In this document: in pieces, positions 21,980 to 30,344 of the stretch
Position numbering within the stretch: the stretch's first letter is position 1
Layout: the number at the start of each line of letters is the position of its first letter
Assembly: GCF_013520865.1 (NCBI RefSeq)
Contig: NZ_JACDXJ010000001.1
Coordinates: 2,905,001-2,969,000, forward strand
Length of the DNA: 64,000 bases
Origin: Microvirga mediterraneensis
GTDB taxonomy: Bacteria > Pseudomonadota > Alphaproteobacteria > Rhizobiales > Beijerinckiaceae
Reading direction: 5' to 3'
Translations under genes and position numbers: made by a program
Notes under the pieces: model-generated
What the model was told of the DNA's origin: nothing
Seen by the model: only the letters and a program-made list of their open reading frames with translations
Database searches by the model: none

Positions 21980-22558
21980 ATGACGATGAGCACTGCCCCC
22001 CGGATCCGGGTCCTTTTCGACGAAGACACCATTGCCAAGCGTAACGAAGCCCTGGCCCAGGAAATCGCGGCCGCCAAGCCCGAGAACCTCCTCGTCGTCG
22101 CCGTGCTCAAGGGCAGCTTCATGTTCGCCGCGGACCTGATCCGGGCCCTGCACCGGAGCGGGTTGGCGCCGCAGGTCGAGTTCGTGCACCTGTCGAGCTA
22201 TCTCGACGGCACCGTCTCCACCGGCAATGTGACGATCCTGCGCGACGTGGAGAGCGACGTGCGCGGACGCGACGTGCTGCTCGTGGACGACATCTTGGAA
22301 TCCGGCCGCACGGTCACCTTCGCCAAGGACCTGCTGATGGCGCGTGGCGCCAAGAGCGTGAAGACGGCCGTTCTCCTGGAAAAGCCCGGCAAGCGCGCCG
22401 TGCAGATTCATCCGGATTACGTGGGCTTCACCTGCCCCGACGTGTTCGTGGTCGGCTACGGCATGGACGTGGCCCATTCCTATCGCCAATTGCCCTTCGT
22501 CGGTGTGGTCGACCATCTCGACAGCAGCCCGGACCTGTTCGACAAGCCCGAAGCCTGA
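21980..22558 (+). CDS. hpt: hypoxanthine phosphoribosyltransferase
   Basis: A 192-residue type I phosphoribosyltransferase for purine salvage, converting hypoxanthine or guanine to IMP or GMP with PRPP. The PRPP-binding loop is VLLVDDILESGRTV and the substrate loop is VLKGSFMFAADLIRAL. Possible starts are TTG 21977, ATG 21980 and ATG 21986; none has a strong ribosome site, and ATG 21980 is used. Its stop abuts the stop of the convergent tspO gene with no gap. Confidence 0.93.
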   Translation: MTMSTAPRIRVLFDEDTIAKRNEALAQEIAAAKPENLLVVAVLKGSFMFAADLIRALHRSGLAPQVEFVHLSSYLDGTVSTGNVTILRDVESDVRGRDVLLVDDILESGRTVTFAKDLLMARGAKSVKTAVLLEKPGKRAVQIHPDYVGFTCPDVFVVGYGMDVAHSYRQLPFVGVVDHLDSSPDLFDKPEA

Positions 22559-23068
22559 TCATCCGTTCAGCCGCCAGATCGTCCCGTTCAGCAGGGTGGC
22601 GTAAGACACCCAGGCGAGATAGGGCACGAGCAGCAGGCCGGCGGTCCGGTCGAGAGGCCAGAAGGTGCGGATCGTGGCGATGATCGCCACGATCAGGGCG
22701 ACGATTACGACGAGCCCAGCGATCGGGCTCTGTCCGCCGAAGAAGGCGAAGGACCAGAGGCCGTTCAGCACGAGCTGCGTGAAGAAGGCGACGACGGCCG
22801 TCGAGCGTCCGGGGCGGTTCTCCGGCAGGGCGAGAATGCGCCAGAACGCGTAGGCCATCATGGCATAGAGCAGCGTCCAGGCGACGGGAAAGGCCCAGTT
22901 CGGCGGCGTGAAGCCGGGTTTCTGGAGGCTGGCATACCACGTCGGGATATTCGGCTGTGTGATGAGGCTCGCCGACACGGCCACCGCGACCACGGGCACC
23001 ACCGCCACCAGGAAGCGCGGCAGCGGCCGCATTGCATGGCTGGCCGGTGCAGTTTGATCTGTATGCAT
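22559..23068 (-). CDS. tspO: TspO/MBR family tryptophan-rich sensory protein
   Basis: A 169-residue protein with five predicted membrane helices. The TspO signatures are present: PTWYASLQKPGFTPPNWAFPVAWTLLYAMMAYAFW, then QLVLNGLWSFAFFGGQSP and PYLAWVSYATLLNGTIWRLN at the end. TspO binds porphyrins and tryptophan metabolites and modulates tetrapyrrole-linked and stress responses in alphaproteobacteria. The gene converges with hpt and diverges from the PLP enzyme gene that follows. Confidence 0.93.
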   Translation of the reverse strand: MHTDQTAPASHAMRPLPRFLVAVVPVVAVAVSASLITQPNIPTWYASLQKPGFTPPNWAFPVAWTLLYAMMAYAFWRILALPENRPGRSTAVVAFFTQLVLNGLWSFAFFGGQSPIAGLVVIVALIVAIIATIRTFWPLDRTAGLLLVPYLAWVSYATLLNGTIWRLNG

Positions 23069-23141
23069 GCTCGGAATCTCTTTATGACGGACGCATTGTC
23101 ATCCCTGTGACGCAACCTGTCACGCTTGCGGAGGTTCCCTC

Positions 23142-24293
23142 ATGTCGTCATCGCGTCCCTCATGGTCGAAGCGCAGCCTGACCGCCCAGGCCATGGGCCA
23201 TGTGGATCCGATTACCAAAGCAATCGTCCCTCCGATCCATGTGACGACGACTTACATCCGCGACGAGGACAACGCCTACTCGTCCGGCTTCGTCTACGGC
23301 CGGCCCGACAATGCCACCGTCCGTGAGGCTGAAGAGGTTCTGGCCATGCTGGAGGAGGCCGAGGCCGGCGCGCTGCTGTTCTCGTCCGGCATGGCGGCAG
23401 CGACCGCCGTGTTCCAGGCGCTCGATCCGGGCGACCACATCGTAGCCTCCAAGGTGATGTACTGGGCCCTGCGCAACTGGCTGATGACGGAAGCCGTGCG
23501 CTGGGGCCTCAAGGTCGATTTCGTGGAAACCGACGACCTTGAGGCCCTGCGCGCCGCCGTGAAGCCCGGCGAGACCAAGCTGGTATGGATCGAGACGCCC
23601 TCGAACCCGCTCTGGACCATCACCGACATCGCTGCCGCCGCCGAGATCGCCCACGCGGCCGGCGCCCGACTCGCCATCGATTCCACCACCGCCTCGCCGA
23701 TCCATACCCGCCCGCTGAACCTCGGAGCCGACATCGTCATGCATGCGGCCACCAAGGTGCTCAACGGCCATTCCGACGTGGTGGCGGGCGCACTCGCGGG
23801 CGCGAAGGCCGATGCATTCTGGGCCCGGGTCGTCTCCATCCGCAAGATGCAGGGCGCGATCCTTGGCCCCTTCGAAGCCTATCTCCTGATGCGCGGAATG
23901 CGCACGCTCCATGTTCGGACTGCCGCCCAGGCCAAAAGCGCACTCGACTTGGCCCAGCGCTTCTCAAACCATCCCAAAGTGGCCCGCGTGCTCTATCCGG
24001 GCCTGCCGCAGCATCCCGGCCATGACATCGCCGCCCGGCAGATGGAGAACGGCTTCGGCTACATGCTGTCGATTCAGGTTACGGAGGGCGAAGCTGCTGC
24101 GATCCGCACAGCCGCCCGCGTCGGCTTGTGGAAGCGGGCGACGTCGCTCGGGGGCGTCGAGAGCCTGATCGAGCACCGCGCCTCGATCGAAGGGCCCGGA
24201 ACCCCGTGTCCGCCGGACCTCCTGCGCCTCTCCACCGGCATCGAGGACGTGGAGGACCTGTACCGGGACCTGGATGAGGCGCTGAGGGCGTGA
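23142..24293 (+). CDS. Cys/Met metabolism PLP-dependent enzyme (cystathionine gamma-synthase/lyase type)
   Basis: A 383-residue fold-type I PLP enzyme of the Cys/Met family. Lys205 in HAATKVLNGHSDVVAG is the Schiff-base lysine; YGRPDNATVREAEEVLAMLE, LFSSGMAAATAVFQAL and WIETPSNPLWTITDI are further signatures, and SLGGVESLIEHRAS is the usual C-terminal motif. Members act as cystathionine gamma-synthase, beta-lyase, gamma-lyase or homocysteine synthase, and sequence alone does not settle which. There is no neighbouring methionine gene to decide. Length fits the family. Confidence 0.87.
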   Translation: MSSSRPSWSKRSLTAQAMGHVDPITKAIVPPIHVTTTYIRDEDNAYSSGFVYGRPDNATVREAEEVLAMLEEAEAGALLFSSGMAAATAVFQALDPGDHIVASKVMYWALRNWLMTEAVRWGLKVDFVETDDLEALRAAVKPGETKLVWIETPSNPLWTITDIAAAAEIAHAAGARLAIDSTTASPIHTRPLNLGADIVMHAATKVLNGHSDVVAGALAGAKADAFWARVVSIRKMQGAILGPFEAYLLMRGMRTLHVRTAAQAKSALDLAQRFSNHPKVARVLYPGLPQHPGHDIAARQMENGFGYMLSIQVTEGEAAAIRTAARVGLWKRATSLGGVESLIEHRASIEGPGTPCPPDLLRLSTGIEDVEDLYRDLDEALRA

Positions 24294-24415
24294 CGCGAAA
24301 GGCGCAGTGGATTGTGGGCGCTCTTAGCCAGCTATCTTGATCCTGTCATAAAACCTGTGCTTCTCTCGGCTAAGGGCGAACCCTGTTTCGCAATAAGACC
24401 AGCCGAGGGAAGACC

Positions 24416-26359
24416 ATGACACAATCCATCACCCGCCGCCGCGCCCTGCAGACCGGCGTGGCCGCTGCCGCCATTGCCGGAATGCCCCGGTTCGCCTGGG
24501 CGGCCGGTCCGGTCGTGAAACTCCGCATCCTGGAGACGACCGATCTTCACGTGAACATCTTCCCTTACGATTACTACCGCGACGCCGCAGACGACACGGT
24601 CGGTCTGGCGCGCACCGCGACCCTGGTGAAGGGCGCGCGGGCCGAGGCCAAGAACAGCCTGCTCTTCGACAACGGCGACCTGATCCAGGGCTCGCCCCTC
24701 GGCGACTTCATCGCGTATCGCCGTGGCATGAAGGCAGGCGACGTCCATCCCATGGTCGCGGCGATGAACGAACTGAACTACGATTGCGGCACGCTCGGCA
24801 ACCACGAGTTCAACTACGGGCTCGAATTCCTGCAGAACTCCCTCGGCGCCGCGAAATTCCCGCTAGTCTGCGCCAACGTCATCAAGGCGAACGGTGAAAC
24901 GCTGCTGAAGCCCTGGCTCGTTCTCGACCGCGAGTTCGTCGATGAGGCCGGTGCGAAGCAGAAAATCAAGATCGGCGTGATCGGATTCGTGCCGCCGCAG
25001 ATCGTGCAATGGGACAAGGCCAATCTCGACGGCAAGGCAACAACCATCGACATCGTCGATGCGGCGAACAAGCATGTGCCCGATCTCAAGAAGGCCGGTG
25101 CCGATATCGTGGTGGCGTTGTGCCATTCGGGTATCGCAGGTGGCGAACGCAAGGGTGGCGAGGAGAATGCGGCGCTGCATCTTGCGAAGGTCGACGGCAT
25201 CGACGTGATCCTCACCGGGCACCAGCACTTCACCTTCCCGGGCGGCAAGGAGTTCAACAACATCGACGGCGTCGATGTGAAGGCTGGCACGCTGCACGGC
25301 AAGCCCGCCGTCATGGCCGGTTTCTGGGGCAGCCATCTCGGCCTCATCGACCTCGAGCTCACCAAGGACGGCAATGCCTGGAAGGTGGCGAATTTCCGCA
25401 CGGAGGCGCGCCCGATCTATGACCGCGTCGACCGCAAGGTCGTGGCGAAAGTCGATTCCGACGCTGCCGTGATGGCGGCCGCCCAAGCAGGCCACGACGC
25501 GACGCTGAAATACGTGCGCGAACCCGTCGGCACGACGGCCGTTCCGATCCATTCCTATTACTCGCTCGTGGCGGACGACGCTTCGGTAAAGCTCGTCGCC
25601 GAAGCGCAGGCCTGGTACGTGGCCGACCAACTCAAAGCCTCGCCCTTCAAGGACCTGCCGATCCTCTCGGCGGCGGCGCCCTTCAAGGCCGGCGGACGCG
25701 GCGGCCCGAACTACTTCACCGAGATCAAGCCCGGCCCGCTCGCCATCAAGGACATGGCGGACATCTACATCTATCCGAACACGATCCGTGTGGTGAAAGT
25801 CACCGGCGCGCAGGTGCGCGAATGGCTGGAACGTTCGGCAGGAATCTACAACCAGATCGATGTCGCCAAGGGTGGGGAGCAGGAGCTCATCAATCAAAAG
25901 TTCCCCGCTTACAACTTCGACGTGATCGCGGGCGTTCAGTACAAGATCGATCCCAGCCAAGCCTCGCGCTACGACGACAACGGCAAGGTCGTGAATGCCG
26001 ACGCCCATCGCATCAAGGACCTGACCTATAACGGCAAGCCCGTGACGGAGGATCAGCAGTTCATCGTGGTGACCAACAACTATCGCGCGGGCGGCGGCGG
26101 CAACTTCCCCGGCGCGGACGGCACCACCATCGTGTTCGAGGCGCCCGACCTGACGCGCGATGCGATCATGCGCTACATCATCGAGAAGAAGGAAGTGGCA
26201 CCCAAGGCGGACGGCTCGTGGTCGCTCGTCGCGCCCGCGGGCGTCACCATGACCTTCACCACGGGTCCCAACGCCGCCCAGTATCAGCCTGCCGGCATCA
26301 AGGTCGAGAGGATGGGCGATGCGCCGGAAGGCTTCGTGAAGTACCGCATCGTGAGCTGA
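24416..26359 (+). CDS. cpdB: bifunctional 2',3'-cyclic-nucleotide 2'-phosphodiesterase/3'-nucleotidase
   Basis: The 647-residue protein begins with a Tat signal (SITRRRALQTGVAAAAIAGM) and is therefore periplasmic. The metallophosphatase domain has the metal-binding blocks ETTDLHVN, DNGDLIQGSP, LGNHEFNYG and LTGHQHF, and a 5'-nucleotidase C-terminal domain with NNYRAGGGGNFPGADG binds the nucleotide. CpdB releases nucleosides from 2',3'-cyclic and 3'-nucleotides for scavenging. A GGAAG site precedes the ATG and a strong terminator follows the stop. Confidence 0.92.
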   Translation: MTQSITRRRALQTGVAAAAIAGMPRFAWAAGPVVKLRILETTDLHVNIFPYDYYRDAADDTVGLARTATLVKGARAEAKNSLLFDNGDLIQGSPLGDFIAYRRGMKAGDVHPMVAAMNELNYDCGTLGNHEFNYGLEFLQNSLGAAKFPLVCANVIKANGETLLKPWLVLDREFVDEAGAKQKIKIGVIGFVPPQIVQWDKANLDGKATTIDIVDAANKHVPDLKKAGADIVVALCHSGIAGGERKGGEENAALHLAKVDGIDVILTGHQHFTFPGGKEFNNIDGVDVKAGTLHGKPAVMAGFWGSHLGLIDLELTKDGNAWKVANFRTEARPIYDRVDRKVVAKVDSDAAVMAAAQAGHDATLKYVREPVGTTAVPIHSYYSLVADDASVKLVAEAQAWYVADQLKASPFKDLPILSAAAPFKAGGRGGPNYFTEIKPGPLAIKDMADIYIYPNTIRVVKVTGAQVREWLERSAGIYNQIDVAKGGEQELINQKFPAYNFDVIAGVQYKIDPSQASRYDDNGKVVNADAHRIKDLTYNGKPVTEDQQFIVVTNNYRAGGGGNFPGADGTTIVFEAPDLTRDAIMRYIIEKKEVAPKADGSWSLVAPAGVTMTFTTGPNAAQYQPAGIKVERMGDAPEGFVKYRIVS

Positions 26360-26384
26360 TTGCAGTTCACCGCGAATGACGAGG

Positions 26385-26410
26385 CGGCCGGGCTCACGCC
26401 CGGCCGTTTT
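26385..26410 (+). terminator. rho-independent terminator of cpdB
   Basis: Nine-base arms CGGCCGGGC (26385-26393) and GCCCGGCCG (26398-26406) with loop TCAC, followed by TTTT. It starts 26 bases after the cpdB stop. The remaining 26411-26675 stretch holds no gene I can support. Confidence 0.85.
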
Positions 26411-26675
26411 GCTTCATGCCCCGATGTCGGGAAGAAGAACATCACACTTGCGTGAGCACGCGCTGCGTCACTTTGCCTATTGAGGTCGAAGCGGGCAGAA
26501 ATTTCGGCCACGTGTCTGAAGCCGCAGTCGAATTCCCGTGCATCTTCCGAGCTCCTCGCGGCTATAACAACGTCGCTTGCGGCGCTTGAAGCAAACTTAA
26601 CCTCGCGCTAACCAACGACGCTCCGAATGACGGCATCGTTGCATTCCCGCTTTTTGTTTTATTCTGGCTTTTTAG

Positions 26676-27395
26676 ATGATTTTTCTTCTTCTCCGATTGG
26701 TCTGCCTTGTACTCGCAGTGGCGGCAATGACACCGCATGCCGCCGCAAATGAGGACGAGATCTGGAGCCAGAACATCACACCCGCCTGGCTTGATGAACA
26801 TGTGGCGGCGAAGCGTGCGAACCATAAGAGGGCGGTGCCGCGCCTGAGCCGCACACAGGTCTGGGCCAACGGCCTTGCGCGTTCCGACATGCAGGCCTTC
26901 GCGCCGACGGATTTCGACCGGGCGGTCGGCGCCAAGCTGCAGCCGTTCCAGGATTACAATTTCCTCGTCGGGACCGAACTGATCCGCACAGGCAGCGAGT
27001 CCGGCCTCGTGTCGTCCAAAGCGACCTGGGAGGCCTTCCTGAAGCGGGATTGGGAATCTCTCGGCGTGACTGTGGGCCTGTCAACGGCCGGCTTCGTCGA
27101 CAGCGTACAGAACGGCTATTCGCAATCCATCAGCGGAAGCATGGATATTCCGTTCCATCTTCCTCTCCCGACCTGGAACACGCAGCTGCGGCTGTCTCCC
27201 AGCATGAATCTGGACAGCATGAGCGGCGCGGTCGGAACGGGCCTGCTATCGGAGATCATCGGCCAGACCCGGCTGAGTTCCCGTTCGGATCGTTTCCGCT
27301 CGGACCTGAACGTCAGGCTGGGATACGGCGTCGCGCCCGACACGCGTCCCACGGCGTCCGCAAGGCTCGAATTGCGGATCGCGCCCAATCTCTGA
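26676..27395 (+). CDS. exported protein of unknown function, possibly outer-membrane beta-barrel
   Basis: I do not recognise a family. The 239-residue protein has a clear signal peptide (first 24 residues or so, ending AAAN). The second half alternates polar and hydrophobic residues in segments such as VTVGLSTAGFVDSV, QLRLSPSMNLDS, LNVRLGYGVAP and SARLELRIAPN, ending in an aromatic-free Asn-Leu. The pattern resembles a small beta-barrel, but the canonical terminal aromatic residue is absent. It stands alone between cpdB and another small gene. Confidence 0.65.
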   Translation: MIFLLLRLVCLVLAVAAMTPHAAANEDEIWSQNITPAWLDEHVAAKRANHKRAVPRLSRTQVWANGLARSDMQAFAPTDFDRAVGAKLQPFQDYNFLVGTELIRTGSESGLVSSKATWEAFLKRDWESLGVTVGLSTAGFVDSVQNGYSQSISGSMDIPFHLPLPTWNTQLRLSPSMNLDSMSGAVGTGLLSEIIGQTRLSSRSDRFRSDLNVRLGYGVAPDTRPTASARLELRIAPNL

Positions 27396-27428
27396 CCGAG
27401 GGCCGGCGCAGCGCTCGGGCGGCCGTTC

Positions 27429-27453
27429 CGAACCTGTCAGGCTTTCGTCCGTT
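27429..27453 (+). promoter_or_regulatory. EcfG-like general stress promoter
   Basis: CGAAC (27429-27433), 16 bases, CGTT (27450-27453). This differs by one base from the alphaproteobacterial EcfG consensus GGAAC-N16/17-CGTT and ends 29 bases before the small gene that follows. Confidence 0.5.
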
Positions 27454-27482
27454 GACGGTCAGGCTTGTGAGTGGAGAGACAT

Positions 27483-27707
27483 GTGGGACAGCTGACCTTC
27501 GACGGCCTTGGGCCTTACGATCTGCCCGATGCGACCCATGCGGATGCGCAAAGGGACGGCGACGGGTTCATGATCTCGTTTCGGCTGTGGAAGTCGGAGA
27601 ACGCCTGGACCCTGGTCCGGGTGCACGTGAGCGACGAGGAGGCGGTGAAGCTCGCCCGCCAGATCGGCGATGCCCGCATGCGCTCTGACGGGTCGACCAT
27701 CATCTGA
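27483..27707 (+). CDS. small protein of unknown function, 74 residues
   Basis: I do not recognise a family. GTG 27483 is chosen because GGAG (27473-27476) lies six bases upstream; GTG 27471 would add four residues without a ribosome site. The protein is a soluble, mixed alpha/beta chain with FDGLGPYDLPDATHADA, FRLWKSENAWTLVRVHV and EEAVKLARQIGDA. No membrane segment or signal is visible. The upstream EcfG-like motif suggests expression in general stress. Confidence 0.6.
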   Translation: MGQLTFDGLGPYDLPDATHADAQRDGDGFMISFRLWKSENAWTLVRVHVSDEEAVKLARQIGDARMRSDGSTII

Positions 27708-27852
27708 AGCCCGACAAAGCCATCGTTGCGGACAGTCTTACAAATGGCCCGTCGAGGCTTTATGATGCCATGATCGGCGGTTCCCTAGTCGGCCGCTGCC
27801 CTTTTGGGCGCATGGGGCGTCTCGAAGCTTCCTGGGCTTTGGAGAGTGACTC

Positions 27853-28008
27853 ATGCCAGTCGATCTGCCCCCGAAAAAGAAATCCGCCCTCTCTGCTGAA
27901 GCCACTTTCAACCTGTTGCTCGACCGGTCTTTGAACTGGCTGGCGGTTGTCGTGGTGATCGCCTTGCTGCTGTGGGTCTACAAGCTTGGACTCATGCCCC
28001 TGGCTTGA
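27853..28008 (+). CDS. small single-pass membrane protein, 51 residues
   Basis: A short reading frame with GGAG about eight bases upstream of its ATG. The protein has a Lys/Pro-rich N-terminus (PVDLPPKKKSALSAEA) and one hydrophobic helix of about 18 residues (WLAVVVVIALLLWVYKLG). It is probably a bitopic inner-membrane protein with the basic N-terminus inside. I know no function. It converges with the yihY gene 33 bases away. Confidence 0.55.
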   Translation: MPVDLPPKKKSALSAEATFNLLLDRSLNWLAVVVVIALLLWVYKLGLMPLA

Positions 28009-28040
28009 AGCTTTCGCGCCCCGATTCTGCGTTCGATGCT

Positions 28041-28931
28041 TTACGGAAGCGGGATCAGGTCGCTCATGGTCTCCGGCTTCGGCTCCTTGCCGAGCCGCTT
28101 GCGCTTGGCAAGGATGATGGTGCCGTTGAGTTCTCCGCCGAAGAGGAAGATGGCCCCCAGAGTATAGAGGAAGATCAGGGCCACCATGGCGGTGGCAAGG
28201 CCCCCGTAGGTCGACGCGTAGGCGCCGGGGTAGAATTCCAGATACCAGCTGAACGTGAAGCCGCCGAGCAGCCAGAGGAGCAGTGTCACACCCACCCCCG
28301 GCAGGACGGTCCGGAAGGGGCGGCGGCCCGCAGGAACGAGCTTGTGGGCGAGCAGAAGGCCCGTCACGATCACGATGGTCGCGACGCTGATCCGCAGGAA
28401 GCCGATCAAAATGGCGAGAGGCTCGAGGGCCGGCACCCAGGAGAGGGCGACGCGCCACATGAAGGGGCCGAGCACCACCAGGAAAGCCAGGGCCAGCAGC
28501 ATCATGGCGCCGGCGATCACGAAGGCGATGGATTCGAGCCGCGTCAGCCACCAGGGTCGGGTCTCGCGGACGCCATAGGCGCGGTTCAGTCCGACCCTGA
28601 GGCTCTCCACCCCGCTCGACGCGAAATAGAGCGCCAGCACGAGGCCCAGGGTGAGCACGTCGCTGCGCCGCCCGGTGAGGATGGTGTGCACCTCGCGGGC
28701 GATCGGCCCGGCGACCTCCCGCGGCCATGCCTCGAGGATGATATCCGCCACCTCGTCGGCCAGGGACCCCGTTCCGAAAAGGCTCGCCAGGGCGGTGACC
28801 AGGATCAGGAAGGGGAACAAGGACGTCAGGACCGAAAGGGCGATATGGCTCGCGATCGCCCAGGAATCGTGCAGCACGAAGCGGGTGGATGCGATGGCCA
28901 GGAGTTCGAGCGAGAGGCGAAGGCGATTCAA
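28041..28931 (-). CDS. YihY/BrkB family inner-membrane protein
   Basis: A protein of about 296 residues with six predicted helices and the YihY signatures WAIASHIALSVLTSLFPFLILVTALA, YFASSGVESLRVGLNRAYGVRETRPWW and YGGLATAMVALIFLYTLGAIFLFGGELN. The family, once misassigned as RNase BN, has no firm function. The start is uncertain: the frame is open to 29210, which would overlap the divergent EamA gene. I use TTG 28929-28931, which has GGAG nine bases upstream and gives the usual family length. Confidence 0.82.
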   Translation of the reverse strand: MNRLRLSLELLAIASTRFVLHDSWAIASHIALSVLTSLFPFLILVTALASLFGTGSLADEVADIILEAWPREVAGPIAREVHTILTGRRSDVLTLGLVLALYFASSGVESLRVGLNRAYGVRETRPWWLTRLESIAFVIAGAMMLLALAFLVVLGPFMWRVALSWVPALEPLAILIGFLRISVATIVIVTGLLLAHKLVPAGRRPFRTVLPGVGVTLLLWLLGGFTFSWYLEFYPGAYASTYGGLATAMVALIFLYTLGAIFLFGGELNGTIILAKRKRLGKEPKPETMSDLIPLP

Positions 28932-29142
28932 CAGAAGGGTCTCCAGGGTGCTGGAGATGGTGCGCCGGAAGCCGAGGGCAAGGAAGGGGCAGGCGGGTCT
29001 GACATGCGATAACGCTCCGCCCCGCGATGAGGGGAGAAACGCACCTTGAATGTCGACGTTTGGATGAGGGCTCGCGCATCGACAAAGGCCAAGGATCGGG
29101 CCTACAAGCCGATGACCGATCTGCATCCAACTCAATCCCGCC

Positions 29143-30009
29143 ATGAACCCGACCCTCTTCGCCCGCCTCGCGCCGCCTCTGTTCGTGCTCATCTGGGCGA
29201 CAGGGTTCATCGTGGCTCGGTTCGTGGCGCCCTATGCCGAGCCGCTGACCTTCCTGTTCGTCCGTTATGTGCTGGCGATCATCGTCCTCGGCGTCATCGT
29301 TGCCGTCGCGGGCGTAACTTGGCCCCGGAAGTGGCACGATTGGCGCAACAGCCTGATTGCCGGGGTTCTCCTGCACGGGCTGTATCTCGGCGGCGTCTTC
29401 TGGTCGGTGAAGCATGGGCTGCCTGCCGGGATCTCGGCCCTCGTGGCCGGGCTTCAGCCGCTGGCGACCGGGCTTCTCACCGGGCCATTGCTGGGCGAGC
29501 AGGTCTCGGCGAGGCGCTGGACCGGGATCGGCATCGGATTCATGGGCGCTGCCCTCGTAGTGGCGCCGAAGCTGGGGGCGGGCGGCGTGCCGCCTCTTGC
29601 GCTCGGAATCTGCATCCTCGGGATGCTCTCCATCACTTTCGGCACGATCTGGCAGAAGCGCACCGGCAGCAACCTCGATCTGCGGGTGAACGCAGCCATT
29701 CAATATATGGGCGCGGCGGCCGTCACCTTGCCCCTCGTGCTCCTGACCGAAGAAGGCCGCATGGAGCTGACCCCGCCGCTTCTCGGCGCCATGGCCTGGG
29801 CCGTGCTGGGCTTGTCCATCGGGGCCATCGGCCTTCTGCTCTTCCTTATCCGCCAGGGGGCCGTGGTGGGTGTGGCGACGCTGCTCTACCTCGTGCCGCC
29901 CGTCGCGGCCCTGATGGCCTTTGCTCTCTTCGGCGAAACCTTGAGCCCGGTCCAGCTCGCGGGCATGGCGCTGGCGGCGCTCGGCGTCGCGGTGGCGAGC
30001 CGGAACTGA
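29143..30009 (+). CDS. EamA-family (DMT superfamily) transporter
   Basis: The 288-residue protein has ten predicted helices made of two EamA repeats. The first opens PPLFVLIWATGFIVARFVAPYAEPLTFLFVRY, and the second ends VATLLYLVPPVAALMAFALFGETLSPVQLAGMALAALGVAVA, the classic EamA C-terminal motif. Members export amino acids or other metabolites; the substrate is not inferable. It diverges from yihY. A GC-rich hairpin follows the stop. Confidence 0.88.
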   Translation: MNPTLFARLAPPLFVLIWATGFIVARFVAPYAEPLTFLFVRYVLAIIVLGVIVAVAGVTWPRKWHDWRNSLIAGVLLHGLYLGGVFWSVKHGLPAGISALVAGLQPLATGLLTGPLLGEQVSARRWTGIGIGFMGAALVVAPKLGAGGVPPLALGICILGMLSITFGTIWQKRTGSNLDLRVNAAIQYMGAAAVTLPLVLLTEEGRMELTPPLLGAMAWAVLGLSIGAIGLLLFLIRQGAVVGVATLLYLVPPVAALMAFALFGETLSPVQLAGMALAALGVAVASRN

Positions 30010-30017
30010 CGCGCGAA

Positions 30018-30044
30018 AAGCCCCGGACGCACGACCCGGGGCTT
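30018..30044. terminator. terminator-like hairpin between convergent genes
   Basis: Arms AAGCCCCGG (30018-30026) and CCGGGGCTT (30036-30044) with a nine-base loop. The left side has AAAA, giving a T-run on the minus strand, so it may serve both the EamA gene and the small minus-strand gene. Confidence 0.6.
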
Positions 30045-30059
30045 CATCTCACATTCGCG

Positions 30060-30224
30060 TCATCGCGTGATTTTCACCGATACGGGATCGCTGGCCGGGA
30101 AGGTCTCCTCCACACCTTCATCGAGCAGCTCGTCCTGGTGTTTCTTTCCGTTTTCGGACGCCTTCTCGTTCTTGCTCTCGGGCTTGTCCTTCGGCGCATC
30201 GTGCTTGCGGTTCTTATCCGTCAT
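30060..30224 (-). CDS. small hydrophilic protein, 54 residues, with EETFPASDP motif
   Basis: The ATG at 30222-30224 has GGAG about eight bases upstream. The protein is highly charged: a Lys/Asp/Glu-rich half (MTDKNRKHDAPKDKP) and a C-terminal LLDEGVEETFPASDPVSVKI. The EETFPASDP block is one I recall from many short alphaproteobacterial proteins of unknown role. It is probably disordered and cytosolic. A GGATC-N16-CGTT motif upstream suggests EcfG control. Confidence 0.65.
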   Translation of the reverse strand: MTDKNRKHDAPKDKPESKNEKASENGKKHQDELLDEGVEETFPASDPVSVKITR

Positions 30225-30266
30225 GGCGTGGCTCCATCCTTCGATCGGAAATCCTCTTGAGAGGAC

Positions 30267-30291
30267 AACGCCCCGGGCCAAGCTTCGATCC
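30267..30291 (-). promoter_or_regulatory. EcfG-like general stress promoter
   Basis: On the minus strand: GGATC (30287-30291), 16 bases, CGTT (30267-30270). One mismatch to GGAAC. It ends 42 bases before the start of the small EETFPASDP gene. Confidence 0.4.
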
Positions 30292-30311
30292 TTGTTCGGT
30301 TGCCCTAAATG

Positions 30312-30333
30312 AAAACGGCGCCTGACGGCGCCG
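30312..30333 (-). terminator. rho-independent terminator of the TRAP binding-protein gene
   Basis: Arms CGGCGCC (30316-30322) and GGCGCCG (30327-30333) with loop TGAC; on the minus strand it is followed by GTTTTCATTT. It lies 11 bases after the stop of the binding-protein gene. Confidence 0.75.
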
Positions 30334-30344
30334 CTTCCGGAATT

